A stretch of DNA of 64,000 bases, taken from Tyto alba. Lineage: Eukaryota > Chordata > Aves > Strigiformes > Tytonidae. The first letter of the stretch is position 1; every line of letters starts with the position of its first letter. The notes under the pieces are model-generated. The model was not told the DNA's origin. It did no database searches and saw only the letters and a program-made list of their open reading frames with translations. The stretch covers positions 16,857,518-16,921,517 of the forward strand of contig NW_024881313.1 of assembly GCF_018691265.1 (NCBI RefSeq), given 5' to 3'. Of this stretch, positions 14,601 to 29,307 are shown piece after piece. The position numbers and the translations under genes are program-made.

Positions 14601-17600
14601 GGCACTCACATGCCACAGCTTTCCCCTACATGATGTAATCACACATTTGTCACATACGGATGCAGGACTGGCCATGTGATTCAATGCATGTCTCCCACAA
14701 AAAGGGGGGACACGAACCACTTGTACATGCCACAGATGTTTATACAATCACACGATGGAAAGAAAACAGAAGTACACCAGGGAGGCCTACACCAATACCA
14801 TAACTGTAACCTAAAAAACAAAGCATTTTTATCATACCTTTTCAGATACTATGCTTTACTAAGAGGCATACAGTTTTATATCTTACTAATAATGAACGGA
14901 GCTACAGCTTAGCAACAGCCAGTACGCAGTGCTCCGCTACTGCCAAAGTTCAAGCAGCTGTGCTTCAAGTGCAGTAAAACTCACATGGTGCGATACAGAA
15001 GTTGCCTAATCCATCCATGTTCTGAATGTTTCCCTATCCTTTGTGCTTCAGATTATTCTAAAGCTGTAATCAGTTCAACGATAAATATTTATGTATACAA
15101 AAGACATCAGATGACAATTATGCTATGGTTTTGACTCAGAGTATTAATCTTCACATCGGTCATTAAATGCCAAAATTATTCATCTGACAAAGACAGATTC
15201 AACTTTAAAAACTGCAACGATTAGTTAAGGACAATGTTCACAGTACTGTAGTATAGAGAGGAATAAATGAATACTGCAAGCGTTTAAGTGCCAGAGATTT
15301 CTGATAACATCAGATAACATTCACTGTATTACAACATTTTCAATTCAATGTGCACTTCATCTTGTTTAGGTCAGTATTAAAACCTTGGTTTAATAAATCC
15401 AGTATCTTTATTGTATATGATCTGGGATTTTTGTTATTATTTTTTTTTATCTTAGAATGTTATAAAGTTGACTAATCTCTTCCTGAGCATTTAGCACAAA
15501 AAATGTTGCAGCACCCCATTAGGTTTCAATAATTCCTATTAATTAAATAGATAGATCTTTTAATCTATCCATGTAGAAATTTTAAAATGAAAACTAGTTA
15601 CAGTTTTTGCTAAAATTTAAGCATATATTTTACAGATATTATTGGGCTGTTCTAGGAAACTTAATATCTAAATTCCACTCCACACTTTGCTACATAGCTT
15701 ACATGTGATCTTGGCAGTCAACTATTTTCTCCGACTCAATATTACAGTGATAAAACACATTTGTAAAGGTTGTGGTGGAGGTAGGGTTTAGTTGGTTGAG
15801 GTTTTGCTTCAAAAATATCCATCAATTATGAATAGAAGACTGCTCTGCCCTGCTTTCTAGGAGCAAGGAAGGCTCAGAATTGATATGGGTAAGAGTTGAA
15901 GTGTTGAAGGCTCCTGGGAGAAGGCTGAATATTCCTGGTCCCTGCATGCAAAGTTCAACAAGAGGGTCTGCCTATTTCTTCGTATCACTTTTTGGCCCTG
16001 GGAAGAGAAAAGGTGCCCAGGGAGAAGAACAAATCAGAGAAGCAATATTAGAAGGAATAAGAACAAACTGGAAGTTCCTTCTCCCTCTGGTCACAGTAGA
16101 TGACAAGAGCCTTCCAAGTTGCCTGAAGTAAAACATTTTGAGAATGATTAAGTGATTAAGAAACAGAGACAGTTTTTTTCTAGTTGACAACTCCGCTGTC
16201 ATTCAGGCTGGTGTTGTACAGATTGAGGAACAGTGGGTCAGAGACAAGTGCCTTTTTATTTTGTCAAAGATGTTTTTTTGAAGTCAAATGCTCACACAAA
16301 TTGGTGATTACCTTTAACATTGCAAGTAGCGGAAAAAAGGCAGAGAGAAAAAAATGAGGATGCTTCTCCCAAAAGACTACAGATATTTCAATGCAGCATC
16401 ACTAATTAAAAAGCAAATCAGGTTTCATTAATAGATTTATTTTAAGGCAGGAATGCAGATAAGCAATGCAGGCATGACAGATGCAAGCCTGTGCTCCACT
16501 TGTTCCACCAGTAATAGGAGTTACAGAAACGGACTCAACTATAAAATAAATGTATCAAAACATAAAGATTAATTTACTTGCATTACTGTGAATGTAGTAG
16601 TATCGAGTAAAAGATGCAGTTAAAATAAAGATGATATTTCAAAGATTAAAGGAACAGTTACATTTTCACAGGATATGCTGAAATGCACAAAAAAAGATAC
16701 TTAAAAATGATGAATTTACAAAACAATAACCATATATGGACAGCTGCAAACAAAGGCTCAGGAGAACCAAGAAGATAAGACAAAAGACTGTTGGCAATGG
16801 CCCTGTACCAGACAGAAAGGAAGAAAAATCAGAATGAAGATCACCATAAAAAAATCACTGGCAGGGTCAGTTAGCTGCTGTGACCCATTAGAATTTCTGC
16901 TGTAGGAAGCAATCCAGATGTTTCAACTGAGAGTCCAAGAAGTACAAACTATCTCTAAAGGCAGAAACAGCTGTAGGAAAGAAAGCCAGGAGTACAGATT
17001 TCAGTAGTCTGGACCAGGAGGAACAGCGTAGGGAGAGTCAGGAGAAAGTCTTGTACTTCAGGTTGCCACAGCACATTTTGCATCTTGGCAAGCACCACAT
17101 CGTATACACCTACAAACCAACTCTTAGCTCCAACCATGTACAAGGTTGCAGCAGTAGCTTCCAACAGAAATATATGTGGGGCTGTTTATTTAAGATTTAC
17201 TGCTTTCTTCCAGTTTTGGAAAAGCTGAGAAAGTTGTCTTCAAAACCCGAGAAAACAAGATGAGGCTGTGCCTACTAAACAGGGACTTACTAACCAATTG
17301 TCTCCTCATTTCTAATTATAATACCATACTCAGTATATTAATATATATTTTTAAATAAATGGTAGCTCTGCAGGCTTGTTAGTTGCCAGAGAGGTATACA
17401 ATTATGTATTTGGAGCTAACAGAGTCTAGAGAATCTACGGATCAAAACAACAACTTTCTGCCAATTTCCCTTCTAACTGATAAAGAAGTTGCAGGTACCT
17501 AACCACATTTATGTCACCAGGATACTTAGTTTAACATTGTCAGGGATGGCTATTTTAAAAACAACATCTCAGCCTCACACACAAATTCTCTGAAGGGTTT

Positions 17601-19911
17601 AAAGCCTCATCTTATTTGTACAACATGTGCCTCCACACATGAATTACAAAATTCTGAAATCATTATGTGTGAATACATACGTATCACTAAAAATGCTAAA
17701 CCTAATACTTTAGGAAGCAGTATTTTCTTTTTGCTTAAACATACTGTCCCAAGAATCCTACAACTGCCAACTCAGACATTCTTCTTTCTAATTCCATGTA
17801 GTTATAATATTCTGCTTACTCTTTATTTAAAATATTTAAGTGACAGCAAATAGCCTATTTGAAACCGTAAAAAAAGTCAATGGCAAACACAACACTCAAG
17901 GGGACAGCAATATGTGTGTCCATCAAAGTAATTTGGATTTTATTCTATTTACGATTCTTTATCTAAAAGTAAGCCTGAAGGAGCAAGCATTGTCTTTAGC
18001 TGGTAAATACAGAGAATATTCAGAAATAAAATCAGGCTGAAGATGTCCTATAGAAACCAAACTAAAAGTAAATAATGTCTTTGCTTCTGCATTTCTATAA
18101 AGTACTGTTTTACAGGAACTACGATATAATATTCTTTGGCAAAAGGAAAATGTGTGATTATGTGGTTATGTATTTATAATAACTGGCAACAAGCCAGAAA
18201 GGAATATCCATCAGCAGGCAATACTTCTCCCAAGAACAAAATTAAAAGGCAGGGGGCCCTTTGTCATACTGGGAGAGCATCAATGGCTTAATCCCACAGG
18301 TTAGCCCTAGAGAGCCGAGACTAATTTATTGCTACTGGAATATAATTGCTCAGCTGAAAGGTTTTTTAAATGGATTTAGGGATCACATAACCAGTGATTC
18401 TGAAAAAAAACACTGTCTGAAAAATCTGACTAAAAGTTAAATTCTTGGTGGATCTCTAGCAAGAAGGGGCTGGCAGAGAGAGAAGGCTAATTAACATGGC
18501 TCAGCTCAACCGTTAAAAATCAGCTGTAGCTCCAGACAGACAACTCTGTGCAGAAGCTAAAACCAAAATAGGTGGTAAAGACACAGAACCACAGTTATTT
18601 AAATCGCCAAACTGAGTACAGTGCAACAGTGTTAAGATATTATGCAGTAACCATCTTATCTCCGCTGTAAGGAAGAGAGGAATGCAAGCTTTTAGTTTTG
18701 TACGCTGGTGAAGGTCTGGGAGTTGTTGGCATATTTGACTGGGTTCCCCTCTCTCTGCAATTCCTGTTCTCCCAGCTGAAGAAATCACTGTTGGACTAAG
18801 CAGGTATTTTTCACTCAGCTTTGACAGCAGGCATTTCACTGAAAACCTCAGGCAGGCTGATTCAGTTTTAAAGTGCTAGGAGTTGAATTCATCATGCTAG
18901 GTTTTAATAGTTACTGCATGAATTAAGGCTGGCCTTTGCTGTTGGCCTGGCAAGAGAGTCTACTAAATACATATAATCAATTTTCATTATTTAACAGAAA
19001 AAAAAAAAGAATTGTCCAATGGGATTGCTCATGGTATAAGAGTAGTTTTATCTGCTGCAACTTCCCAATGCATTTTCTCTTTTTTATTCAGTTTCATTTT
19101 ATTAATAATATATCTGGACTTTAAAAAGCTTAAACTATCAGTACATCAGGACTCTACACTTGGCCACTTGAAAGAAATATTTCTAATGTGTCCATAAACT
19201 TCAGAAGTGTTGGTGAACACAACTGTTAGATGGTAAAAATAGCCACAGGAATACATGCAGCAAAATTTGAAAGGGAAATGCTGCTGCTGCAGTTCCCTCC
19301 ATAGCTCCTGTTTTAAAAGACAGGTGTCTCAGGATTTAGAGGAGTGACACATTAGCAAGCCCAATTATCCACGTATGCTAAGCCTCCTCGAAGACAAGCT
19401 CACTAGGCCCTAAGATAATCCAGAAAAAGTGCATTAGAATGTCTTCTCAGCGAGGAATAATTACAGCTACAATGTATTGTACTACTGTGTATTAGAACTT
19501 GAGCTATTCAGCACTGCAGCCTTAGAGTAGGTCTTACAAATCTGAAGCAGCATGAAGAACTTTCAAAGCCAGACTTAGCTTATCCTAGACTTCAGAGAGC
19601 TGAATGTAAAAGTATCCACGCAGGGAAATGAAACACAAACCCATTGTTTTAACAAGCACATTCAGCACAGCAAACTCTACTTAGGAAACTGAGCAGTAAA
19701 GAAAGCTCAAAAGTTTTAGTGGTCAAAAAGCAGGTCCCACCTCACCCAATTTCAGCCATTTCAAAATGCCACACTCAGCAAGACACTGTGAAGCTGGTAC
19801 TAGGAGAAAACCCATGGGCTCTCCCTGCCCATGACAGCAAAATATCAGAGTGACAGTTGTACATTACAAGGATGCTGTCTTGCAGTATATACATCACATA
19901 TTTTCAAACGA

Positions 19912-19926
19912 TTTTTTTTTTTTTTT
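19912..19926 (+). repeat. T15 homopolymer
   Basis: Fifteen T; a second T-rich run follows at about 19965-19980. Simple repeat. Confidence 0.9.
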
Positions 19927-20100
19927 AATTTGGCCAAATTATGCAGTAAGGAAGACTTCTGATTTTTTTCTTTTTTTTTCAATGGCAGCCCTTCTCATCT
20001 AACTTCATATGTTGTATATGCCGCTTTGCAGTGAAATAACAGAAAATTAATCAATCTACATTATACAACTAGTCGATGTATAACAATGATCAGCTGTTAG

Positions 20101-20114
20101 AAAAAAAAAAAAAA
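20101..20114 (+). repeat. A14 homopolymer
   Basis: Fourteen A followed by a pyrimidine-rich stretch. Simple repeat. Confidence 0.9.
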
Positions 20115-21039
20115 TCTTCTTTCCTCTTTTTAAAATATTTTCTTTTCTTAAACGAAACAATCCTACTGAGTTTTCCAGGAAAGCGATTTATTTTTTTCCA
20201 TTAACTTCTCAGTTTCAATAAACTAAATAATGGAATAAATCTCTCTTCATGACAAGTGAAGATTTAAACACTTCCAAAGTAGAACAACAATGGGACCGAT
20301 GTCAAAGTGCAAGACAAGTGTAACAAATATCATCTGGGTGATCTATACACACACGACACATTCTGCACATCTGATTGGCTTCAATTTGATGCTAAAACCA
20401 TTTGGCTGACTTCCCAGGAAGTAACTGGATCAAGTCTCTACCAATCTATCTCTCCATTAAATCCTGCTAATAAACTCCTTCCTTCCTGTGTGATGATTCT
20501 CAGTATCTACCTTGGAAAAAATTTTTAAAAAGTGAGATCAGAAATGAAAATGCTTCATCAAAGTAAGTGAGCAAAAAGATTAGGGAAGATTTTATGTGCT
20601 CACATAAAAAGTAGTATACATTCAGCTAACATAATTCATTCCAGTGCTCTCAGACTCAGTGAACCTGCAATGACTTACCTCACCGAAGATCTAGTACTGG
20701 CAGCCTAAAGCATGTTTACTCAGGGGTTTTAGGGCAGTATCGTCTTGTCTTAAAAACAAATGTTTGAATGGAGGGGAGGGGTTACCAACACTGTAACAGT
20801 ATTTACTCATATATATTCTGTCTCTGAATCAATTTTACAGACAAGTTCTTTTGTGGGAATATTGAAATGCTTGCATTTTTAATTCTTTTTGAAGAAAAAC
20901 ATATTTTAAAATATAGTTCATATGCCATTCATTTTCCCTTTAGCTAATCATCAATTTCTATGAAACAACTGACATGACATTTTACACAAAGTTACTGTTA
21001 CTGTGCTTTCCTTGAATATGTGCTCTTTTTGACTCTTAC

Positions 21040-21102
21040 CTTCACGTTTTCTGGATGAAGCCCTCCAGGGTGTTTGTCCATGTACTGACATAAATCAGTG
21101 TG
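21040..21102 (-). CDS. CDK14: CDK14 exon: helix D segment (63-nt in-frame exon)
   Basis: The exon is exactly 21 codons, HTDLCQYMDKHPGGLHPENVK. In CDKs the matching stretch (HQDLKKFMD in CDK2) directly follows the hinge and forms helix D at the front of the ATP pocket. The HPGGLHPENVK ending matches my recollection of CDK14 and is not typical of cell-cycle CDKs. The acceptor is TTTCTTTTAG (AG at 21104-21103) and the donor AAG|GTAAGA (21039-21034), both close to consensus. It starts and ends in phase 0, so it is a symmetrical cassette that could be skipped without a frameshift. It is too short to show up as a long open reading frame; I found it from the expected protein order between the two neighbouring exons. 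Confidence 0.97.
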
Positions 21103-24100
21103 CTAAAAGAAAGTCAGAGGGAAAAAAATGTATTAATATCTGTATGACTGCAGCAATAAATATCCTTCTACTCAGGAGGGGACAGAACAAATGTAAAATG
21201 AGATTTTTCAGCCACACTTGTATACACACACTTGTACCTTTACAGTCCATTTTATTTAACAACCTTGGTAAGTTGACTGATATGAATATTCACCAAATGT
21301 AAATTAAATATTTTTTCCCAACATCCTGTATAAGGTAAATTAATTACTTGCATTTTAGTGTCATTTTATTCCTTGTAAAGACAATATCACCACCAACACC
21401 ATAAAGGTAATATCTGGAGGGAAGAGGAAGAACCTAAAGGGAGAACCTCAAATGCTACTCTCATTATTCACATCAAAAAATTGCCCTTCAAATATAATTT
21501 TATGGTGATTCTAGATTAAGATGACTTAATGGCTTAGAAAATAAACATTGCATAACAGAGTATTGAATGATACTCTCCAGATCAAAAAGAAGCACATATT
21601 ATGCATGTGTACAGCTATTAATTACAGCTACTTTAGAAAACAGCTTCACTGACGACTCAAAACTAAGTTTTCACTTCATAATTGCCTATATTCTTGGCAA
21701 AGATATCATAAAAACTCTTCAGAAAACAAGCAGGCTTGCCATGTATAGATTAATGTTATTTTTAATTAATAAACATTTATTGTTTTTACTACGGGAACAC
21801 TGTTTTCTCTGAATTTTTCTCTTGCATTTCTTCACTTTCCTACCAGCCAGTAGCATACTTTCAGTGAAGTGTCATGTTGCTTCTCTGATTTGCTTGCACC
21901 ACTCAGCTTCTAGAATTACATTACAATTATGTACAATAAATAAACAAAGCAAAAATATGCACTAGTTTAACCACCAAAAACTCAGAGACTGACTTTGCCT
22001 TCCACATCTGGTTTTTGAATACATCTGGCAAAAATCATCCAGCATTCCTTGAAAAGCTACTTGGCAATACCTGCCTCACATACAGCCCAAGTAAATATAG
22101 ACAGTTTTCAAGGTGAGAGTTTTGGACAAAAGCTGCCTTCAACACAGTGGAATGGTTTCTCTGTGCAGCATTTCCAAGACCAGGAGCAATTCTGTAGTGC
22201 TCTTTTGCAGAGTTATCTGGATACATAGGAAAGTTTGTATCTTCCAAGACACAAAATTCATACTAGCCACAACTATTCCGTATAATCTTCTCTTCTGAAG
22301 TCATAAACTACAAAAACCCACTGTGCATGTGGAATTAACATTGCAATGACATAAGATACACTGAGTGGGTAGGTTGTGCACTAGCACACCTTTTTTCAGG
22401 GATTCTTACCCAGATTCAAGAGAGTGAGTGCCCTGACCACAGGAAATCACCTGAGTCCCAAAATGAACTGTGTGAGTACCACAAGGACAGAGGGCACACA
22501 CTCAAACAGACTAACCACACTAAATACAACACAACAGTTTCATCCAAAACACAAGCTACAGCAATCAGTACTTCAATTAACAGGTAACACATCAATGAAT
22601 GCATTTACAAAGAAAATTTTAAAAGTCACATCTACCAGTGAATAGTTACTGTCAGTGAAGTGCATTTTGCACGTCTATGTTTAGCTTAAAGACTTATTCC
22701 TAGTTGTTGTGAAATCTTCAGGTACGTATTCCTCTTCTATTCTCGCAGTTAGTTTTGAGACTGTATCAATAAGCCATACCAAAAACGGACCAGTCATCCT
22801 TCAGTATGCCTCACCGCATTACCCAGTTTTGCCTTGCTTTACTGTATCACCACCAAGGAAACATATTTGAACAAAGACACCTGCTAGCCTTGTCATTTGT
22901 CACTAACCCCAGCACAAGAGTCTGCCTCTGGCAAAATATCAGCTGAAATACCATTACTACAGGCTACGGCTGGTGTCAAATAAGAAGTTTGGGGGATCCC
23001 CACATTATAATGGATTTTCTGTTATGGAAGAGAAATGCCAGCCTGGTGGAACAACACATTCTCTTTAACTTAAACACAGATCTTTGAATAGTGATAGCAT
23101 CTGCAGTTCAGAGGAGAAGTTTAAAGAAAAGCCTGAAATTTTGCTTTAGAAAGCCCGTCACAGTGAACAGGGCAGTGCTGTCCCATCCCTATCGTGGTGC
23201 CTCAGATGCACCCTTCACAACCCCCGAGCACGGCACGCTCCCTCACATGGGCTGGTTGAAGTAGGAAGGTTTTTATTTCAGTCTTCCAGCTTTTGTGGGT
23301 GACAAATAACCTGGTAGGTGGGAAACTCACTGCCTCCATCTTCTACTGATTTCTACAATTTGCAACTAGTTAGCTGACAGAAACCAGACCAGAAGAAGAC
23401 AAACTCAATGCTGCTTCTGAGGCCCCCACCAAGGTAAGGACTCAGTACACATTGAATTAAATATTAGTATAGCCAGGAAAGATGACAGCGCTGCAGGGAC
23501 AGCTATTTCTAAACCTGTTCTCCCTTTTGGAGGGCAAGTGTCTGCTCCAGTTCTTCTGTGCTCAGTTGACACTGAAGACGACATGAATGCAAGTTTCAGG
23601 AAAGCATTAAAAAAGAAAACAGAGAGCAATCTGAATGAAAGCAGTTTTCTAATGGTATTCCATGAAACTGGTACCACATAGATGAAGAGAGTCTTTTTCT
23701 TCCTGCTCTATTTTGAGGTAGAAGGCAACATGCTTTCCCAAGTGGTCCAGTGGCTGCAGATACAGCATTCTGTGCTCTGGCACTAGGGTCTTTGCTGTGG
23801 TTACCACCTTGATCTAATAAAATATACACCCTAAAGGAAAATTCAAGATACAGTTACATTTTGGCAATAACATAAAACTGTACTGACACAAGGTAGGAAG
23901 ACAAGAACCAAACCAATACACACACCTTTTACAGTCCTTTCTCCGCTGCCTCACAAGGTGAGGACACCTCACATGGAAGCAAGATGCACTGGGAATGCAA
24001 TACACAGACTTCCAAGTAATTGCAAATATCTGTCACACACATCCTGGTCCCAGGTGGACCTGGCTACACCAAGTCTGCTTCAAGCTAGCTTTTAACAACT

Positions 24101-24518
24101 CTATCAGCCATACCATTAATCCCCAACACACGTAAATCACTCCAAGTAATCCCGTGATAACAGAACATACAATATTTTAGCTTAAGTTCAAAATCCCACT
24201 AATTCCTGCTCTTAGCACTCCACCAGTTTACCCACATCTGTATGTACAAATCATTTGTTAGCATTCATCTATTCTTAACAGCTACGCAAAATCAGATAAA
24301 TCAAGTTTCCATAGTGAAGAACCCAAAATCTAGGAAAGTCCAGAATTAATGGGTTTATCCATCCTTTTATTTGTTTGCCCAATAAATGTACATTATGATA
24401 ACTTTTTAAATGCGTAATGTGATCACATACTTTTTTCCCTTCACAGGATTAGACATACTCACTGAACAGAATAGGAGGTACTTGATTACAGAACAGCTGT
24501 GCTGTTTTTATGTTGGTC

Positions 24519-24539
24519 TTTTTTTTTTTTTTCCCCCCC
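24519..24539 (+). repeat. T14-C7 pyrimidine tract
   Basis: Fourteen T followed by seven C. On the plus strand it resembles a splice acceptor tract, but the gene runs the other way. Confidence 0.85.
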
Positions 24540-27500
24540 ATTCTCACACAGCTTGCAGTCTGGTTTATTTACTACTTTGAAGGCAGAATTATTAATCTCC
24601 CAGGTTGTCTTGCCCTGCTTATTTCTACGCTATTCACACACTTCACAAACATAAAATAATTTCAGAGCAATCCTGGGGAGATGTGACATTATTCCCTTCT
24701 ATCAGGTAGGGAGTTGAAGCAAAGGAAAAAAGTCTTAAATATCACTGATTTGGGCAACCCCATTTAAAGTTTGGCTTTGACTTTTCAGAGTATTTGGCAC
24801 TATTTTGCCTTTTGTGCTTTGACTGACTTCAGTTACAGCTGTGAGTATATAACACTTTTACAAGGGAGACTGAGAATTTGATGCTGAATAGCAGAAGTCA
24901 GTCATATCTGAATTGTGATGACAGCAATTTGCAATGGTGATGGCGATTCCCAGTACAGCAGGGATGAAACCCAGTTCTCTACCTTGAAATGCTATTTTGA
25001 ATGAGGCAGAAACCCCAGAAGACACCCTAGTTTCCCCACAAAAAAATGAGAAAAGTTCAACCACCACCACATCCACATTCACCTCACAGCCCTCTGCAGA
25101 ATTGCACAATAGGCTCTTCCACATGGATGGCAAAAAGAGATCGCATGGGCCAACTTTATCTTGTGGTCCTCTAATGTTAGGAACTTAACTTTGCCCTGTC
25201 ACTAACACAACCATGTTTTATGCAAAATCTGACATGCTTTAAGTGAACAATTTGATCTCTCCTCCCACTACTGCCTCCCCCAGAAACAATTTCACTTCCT
25301 CCAGGGATGGAGTCTACAATATTTGAAGTGAAAGACTAAAGCCAAGTGTTTGAGAGGAGAAGAGGAATCTTCAAAGACACAGTTCTTAAGTACAAATGAC
25401 AATTTTTCTGAAGCCTATTACTCGACTAAATTTGGAGCAATTTTCAAAATAATAGCTCAATGCCACCCACAGCACAAAGGATACCCATTCTCCAAATTCC
25501 AAGCCCGTCCTGTATGGCTTGAATATTTACAATAAGGGTCCTCCAGCTTCAGGTTTAAGATACCTTGGACATTTTGGCTGAAAATACAAATAAATATAGG
25601 CAACCTGAGGCAGACTTTGGCATCTTATTTCTTCAAATAATTGTATTTTACTAAATTGAGCCAGAAGATCACTGCTCCGGGACTATGACTTGACTTCAGG
25701 TTTCTGGCATATGCAGCTATACATCCTTGAGAAGGTTCCATCAAGCCTTTGTGCTGCCTTCTCTCAGCAAGTTAAAACACAAACCCTTTCCTCAGTGCAC
25801 ATTCTCAAGGAACTAGACCTCCACTAGGAAACCCCTGACCCTTCCTGGAGTAGATGGCATGAGTTCTGGTTAGACCAGCAACCACACAATGCCTCCTAGG
25901 ACAGGGAAGAGAAAACTCATGCTCAGCTCTGCTAGTTCAACCATTCTCCTGCTTCCAAACTGTATGTAGAAGAACATCAGCCAATGCCCATTTTTTAACC
26001 GAACTTCAATGAATTTCAAATATTTTCCTCCCTATAATGGAGACAAGTGTCACGACTCCTACAGGTACACGAAAATAAGGGAGAGATTAAGTTACTTATA
26101 CAACATAACTGCTTAGTGTCTAAATAAAAATCAACAAAGTTGTAACAAATTTGTACAAGGATTAAGCAACGGCAAGCCTGGTCAAGGAGCAAGAAAAAAA
26201 TCCATAGTAAAAAGAAAAAAAAAAATGCATGTTGTTCAAACTCTGTAATGTTTTTCACTCACTTCTCCCATACACCATCAACTACCGTGACAATACCATA
26301 AAAAGTTTCATTTACCTTATGAAATATTGTCTTCAGGCTCACATAAAGAAATGAACTGGGGTTTTGCTTTAAACTTGTGGAAGTGTGTAAGTGTATGAAG
26401 GTCATTTCTATTCAGCAAGACTGGTTTATGTTAGTAGACACATGCATGTTTATGTTTGTGAGCATACTGTGTATAAGCATCTGCTGAAGGGAAAAGAATC
26501 CAGGCTAATATTTATACAGCTGAAGTATCCTACTTCTGGAGGAGAGAGAGAGTATGCAAACAGAAAAAAAAATGAGACAAATGTTGATAGTTCAGACTCC
26601 TCCCTTCTCCCCTTGAAGAAGGAATTCTTATTATGAATAGATGAGTAAACCACAAGCTACGAATGTCTTCAGATATGCTCTGTGCTTTGCTTTAACATCA
26701 ACTATTTTGCCCAACAATATTGCTCAGAAATCGGAGACTCTGCTACCAAACATAAACATGTTCAGACAAAGGGCAGGACGTCTCCTTTCAAAGGCACGGC
26801 CATTGACATGAACCGAGCCCGACTTTACCAGCCCTTTTCCATAATAATAACATGACTGTCATTCTTTTCTAATTAAATTAGTCACTTCTATTTCCAATGC
26901 AGTACATTTTTTTCCCTCCTCTTCCTCGGTCATGATAAACCACCATGTGACTTAGCTGTCCCATAATTCTGCCTAATTGGTTTCAGCTGTCATTTCTGAA
27001 GTTGAAATGCACGGAGAGCCTGGGGCTTGTGAATGGAACAGGAAGCATTTCCAACCGCATTCCCATCATGTAAAACCAGCAATGTGAAAGAACCCTTCCA
27101 TTAAAACAAAAACGGGAGTATTTGGCTGCTGGCGATGCCATCATGCAGCAGACAGATTGTGCTGCTCCACTGAGGCAGTGAGGTTGTTGAAAGCCATTCT
27201 TCTCTGTTCAAAGGAGAGCACACATTATTTATGCCCTAGCAGTTTTACTGACTAAAATACTTCCCCTTTTGTCACCAACAAATTCTTAAACCGATAATAT
27301 AATTTACCAATAAAAGCACGGGCAGTAGGAATATTTGATGTGACAGGAGAACAAAGAAAAGTTAATTCTATTTAAATGGCATGTATCCTCCAACCTAAGC
27401 TCTCTGCAGATTACTGCACCATGGTTTAAACTAATTTCATGTTGCTGGCATTTTAGGAAGTGTCATAGACTCTCATTTTCATGTATTTCTATGGCTTTCT

Positions 27501-29256
27501 GTAATTCAATCATTCCCCCCTACAAGTTGATGCAGTGTTAACCAGGCTAACAAAAAATACTCTACTACATATCTCTGGGTGATACCTAAGCAAATTCCAG
27601 AAAAACAGCAGAAGGCAACAGCACCAGCTGGGCTGAGCAGCAGGGGAAAGATATATATTAGGGATTCAAGAAAGAAAAAAAAAAACACTACACAAGACAC
27701 CTTTAATGAAAACAATTTTGCTAGCAGATGTTTCTAGTGTCTTGTATTTCTCTCACACTGTCAACAGAGATAAATATACTTCAAAACACATGAACAATAA
27801 CATATAGAAAAGGAGGTTGGACAGTGGGGGGAGTGCATAATACATATGAAAACCTACGTGAAAATCCCAGAGAGAAAAGGGAATGCACAGTTGTATGATT
27901 TTTGGTTGCTATTAGAAAATATGTATTTATTTATAGATACAAAGTCTCTGTTCATTGCACAGAGAACAATCTGGTCCATGACTCACTGATGAGTGAGACA
28001 CACACTGCTATGGAAAAAATTGCTGGATAAACTAAGATCTTCAACATAATCCAGTTTTCTAAAGATGCCAGTTTATCCTCTTCCTTATTCTCTGGCCACC
28101 TTAATAATTGTATCATCCTTGATTTTTTCATCAATCAGGTTAAAGAGACAGTAAACACTTAATTTAGTGACATTATTTTAACAAAAGAATGACATCTCAA
28201 AATCCAGTAGGAATTCCTGTTTAGTATGATCAAAACCTAGCAGCAGATCACCAGCTTGTGTAAACTGTGATGGACTTACAGTCCCCAAAGTCAACAGGGT
28301 TGGGACAGTTTTTACAAGCCGAGCAAGTTGTAATACACGTGCCCACACAGATGTGTGTGTGCACTTTTTCTTTAATTTGCTAAGTCATTAGGTTTCTACA
28401 GCACTGACCATTAAATCCACACATACAAAACCAAAAAATAATTAAATAAATTGAAAATACAGTTTCTCAATAGAGCATGGCAGATATCCCTAAACTCCTG
28501 GTGAGAGTACTCACTCCAGGACCACGTAAACAGAACACATACCCGGCAGGGAGGCTGACAATCCACATACAGCCATACTACATTGAGTATCCACACTAAC
28601 ACTGGCACAGCACTGGCCATGGCTGGTACAGACTTATCTACATAAGCTGAGCTGGCACAAGAGTCTTTGCTATGGTGGTGTGCTGGGCTACAAAAAAAAT
28701 GCCATATTCAGGGCAGGCAAAAAGCAGCGCAAACACTTTCTGTAAAAGCTTCGGCATCCCACTGTAGATCTCTCTTCATGCTGGCTGAGTGACTGTTTTC
28801 TGCCATGCCTCCTAATCCTAACTGTCCATGCATGATCGTAAGATTAATAAAAATTTTATAGGGAAAATTGCAGTTCAGACTGCAAGGTGCACAAAAGAAA
28901 AATTATGCTTCCATGGATTATATCCTCTTTACTCAGAGCAGTAAAACAAGAAAAAATGAACAGGCCTTTTTAACTTTCAAGTATTGACTTGGTTTATTAC
29001 TCAGGCTTGATTTTTGATTCCTCTTATTCATCATTATCCTGGTTTGGGCTGAAATAGAGTTAATATTCCTTTTTGGGAACTAGAATAGTGCTGTGTTTTG
29101 GATTTAGCTTTGGGTTTGGTATGAGAAGAATGCTGATAGCACACTGATGTTTTCAGCTGTTGCTGAGATTCCAAGGACTCTCCAACTCCTCATGTCCTGC
29201 CCATGCGCAAGGACACAGGGAGCAGGGAGGAAGCACGGCCAGAGCACCAGACCCAA

Positions 29257-29307
29257 ATTGGCCAATGAAATATTCCATACCATGGAACGTCATGCTCACT
29301 CTATAGA
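29257..29307 (+). promoter_or_regulatory. Promoter-like elements inside the solo LTR
   Basis: Within the U3 part are ATTGGCCAAT (29257-29266, a palindrome holding CCAAT on both strands), ACGTCA (29287-29292, a CRE-like word) and CTATAGA (29301-29307, a weak TATA-like word). Their order and spacing fit a retroviral promoter. The TATA-like word looks degraded compared with what I remember of the family. Activity is inferred, not shown. Confidence 0.4.
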
